The notes beneath the pieces were generated by a model, which was not told the origin of the DNA, did no database searches, and worked only from the letters and a program-made list of their open reading frames with translations. Positions 63,653 through 64,000 of a DNA stretch of 64,000 nt are shown one piece after another (position 1 is the first letter of the stretch; every line of letters starts with the position of its first letter). Both the position numbers and the translations under genes were made by a program. Source of the stretch: Qipengyuania flavescens (GTDB taxonomy: Bacteria; Pseudomonadota; Alphaproteobacteria; Sphingomonadales; Sphingomonadaceae); the NCBI RefSeq assembly GCF_029688735.1, contig NZ_JARULD010000001.1, forward strand, positions 558,001 to 622,000, written 5' to 3'.

Positions 63653-64000
63653 ATGTCTGACGCCAATTTCGCCTCGCTCACCCCGACGCTCCTCGCGCGC
63701 AAGGGCGGTGCCAAGCCCGCCATGCGCCCGCAGTCCGGGATCCCCGGCCCTGTCGACGGCAAGGAAGCCGCCGCCAACCTGGAAGATCTCGGCTGGAACG
63801 ACATGGGTGACGACAGCAGCACGCCCCTCGTGGCCGAAAAGCCGACTGCAGAAAAAGTCGTGCCGATCGCGCCCCGTCAGGCGGCCAACGAAACCGATGC
63901 GGAGCCCGCACCCAACCAGGTGCGCGAATCGCTGAGCAAGATCGCCGCCCAGCTGGACAAGCCGGCCGCGGCCAACGCCAAGCCGGTCGTTCGCAAATCT
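63653..64000 (+). CDS. Unknown protein downstream of the ParA-type ATPase (partial, 5' part)
   Basis: The frame opens with ATG at 63653 (MSDANFASLTPTLLARKGGA) and runs off the window with 116 codons and no stop. The visible part is low-complexity, rich in Ala, Pro and Glu (EKPTAEKVVPIAPRQAANET), with a conserved-looking LEDLGWNDMGDD in the middle. It would be an adaptor-like, partly disordered protein. Tight placement suggests it works with the ParA-type ATPase. No family is recognised. Confidence 0.7.
   Translation, partial: MSDANFASLTPTLLARKGGAKPAMRPQSGIPGPVDGKEAAANLEDLGWNDMGDDSSTPLVAEKPTAEKVVPIAPRQAANETDAEPAPNQVRESLSKIAAQLDKPAAANAKPVVRKS

Overview
This window reads as one continuous, GC-rich chromosomal segment of an alphaproteobacterium, most likely a sphingomonad of the Erythrobacteraceae (Erythrobacter/Qipengyuania type). 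The basis is gene content and style: a ChpT phosphotransferase, an ATP12 F1-ATPase chaperone, a TorF-type porin, a DUF3297 protein, TIGR02186 next to TauE/SafE, many TonB/lipoprotein surface proteins, and very frequent ATGA/GTGA/TGATG stop-start overlaps. No prophage, insertion sequence, integrase or CRISPR array is visible. No stretch over 300 bases lacks a gene or RNA.

Layout. 1-4.2 kb: end of a penicillin-acylase-type hydrolase, an M16 lipoprotein protease, a small unknown protein. 4.3-8.7 kb (minus): gatC-gatA-(88-aa unknown)-gatB, a hydroxylaminobenzene-mutase-like membrane protein and trmL, chained by overlapping starts. 8.8-9.7 kb (minus): membrane-anchored FKBP and rpsU. 9.9-13.5 kb (plus): crcB, an RluA-family synthase, a PaiB-like protein, a HAD phosphatase, a 70-aa membrane protein and ATP12. 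13.5-17.1 kb (minus): Mla-type lipid transport operon (STAS-fused permease, ATPase, MCE protein, auxiliary lipoprotein). 17.2-21.7 kb: long hairpin, valS, MtfA-like peptidase, queE. 21.8-28.2 kb (minus): HerA-like ATPase; TauE/SafE plus TIGR02186; NfrB-like glycosyltransferase plus an unknown partner. 28.2-31.9 kb: nhaA, gloA, TorF porin, metallophosphoesterase. 31.9-35.3 kb (minus): S46 peptidase, Trp-rich membrane protein, RNase P RNA. 35.4-38.9 kb (plus): a Fur-boxed iron operon (PepSY protein, 79-aa membrane protein, TonB siderophore receptor). 38.9-40.8 kb (minus): JAMM peptidase, chpT, AmpD-like amidase. 40.8-45.8 kb: rluD-like gene, rpoH, M20 amidohydrolase, mtgA, CDF metal transporter. 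45.8-48.3 kb (minus): clpP, clpX and a frameshifted phosphatase-like gene. 48.6-53.7 kb (plus): TonB receptor, exported amidase, Na+/H+ antiporter. 53.7-55.5 kb (minus): trigger factor with a histone-like tail, tRNA-Leu. 55.7-64 kb: two small disordered proteins, DUF3297, CHAP hydrolase, der, DUF2721, bfr and bfd (second Fur-like box), DUF418, Sel1/SPOR protein, a ParA-type ATPase and its partner, cut by the window end.

Together the genes are mainly housekeeping: translation (gatCAB, valS, trmL, rpsU, rnpB, tRNA-Leu, rluA-family genes, der), protein quality control (rpoH, clpPX, tig, FKBP, ATP12), envelope upkeep (Mla, mtgA, amidases, SPOR), ion and iron homeostasis, and the cell cycle (chpT). 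No obvious unknown multi-gene defence or mobile system is present. The points most worth following up are a 31-bp-arm inverted repeat ahead of valS, the Lys/Ala-rich tail on trigger factor, the extra gene inside the gatCAB operon, a T5-tract frameshift in the phosphatase-like gene beside clpX, a REP-like repeat forming the P3 arm of RNase P RNA, and a pair of tiny acidic/proline-rich proteins.
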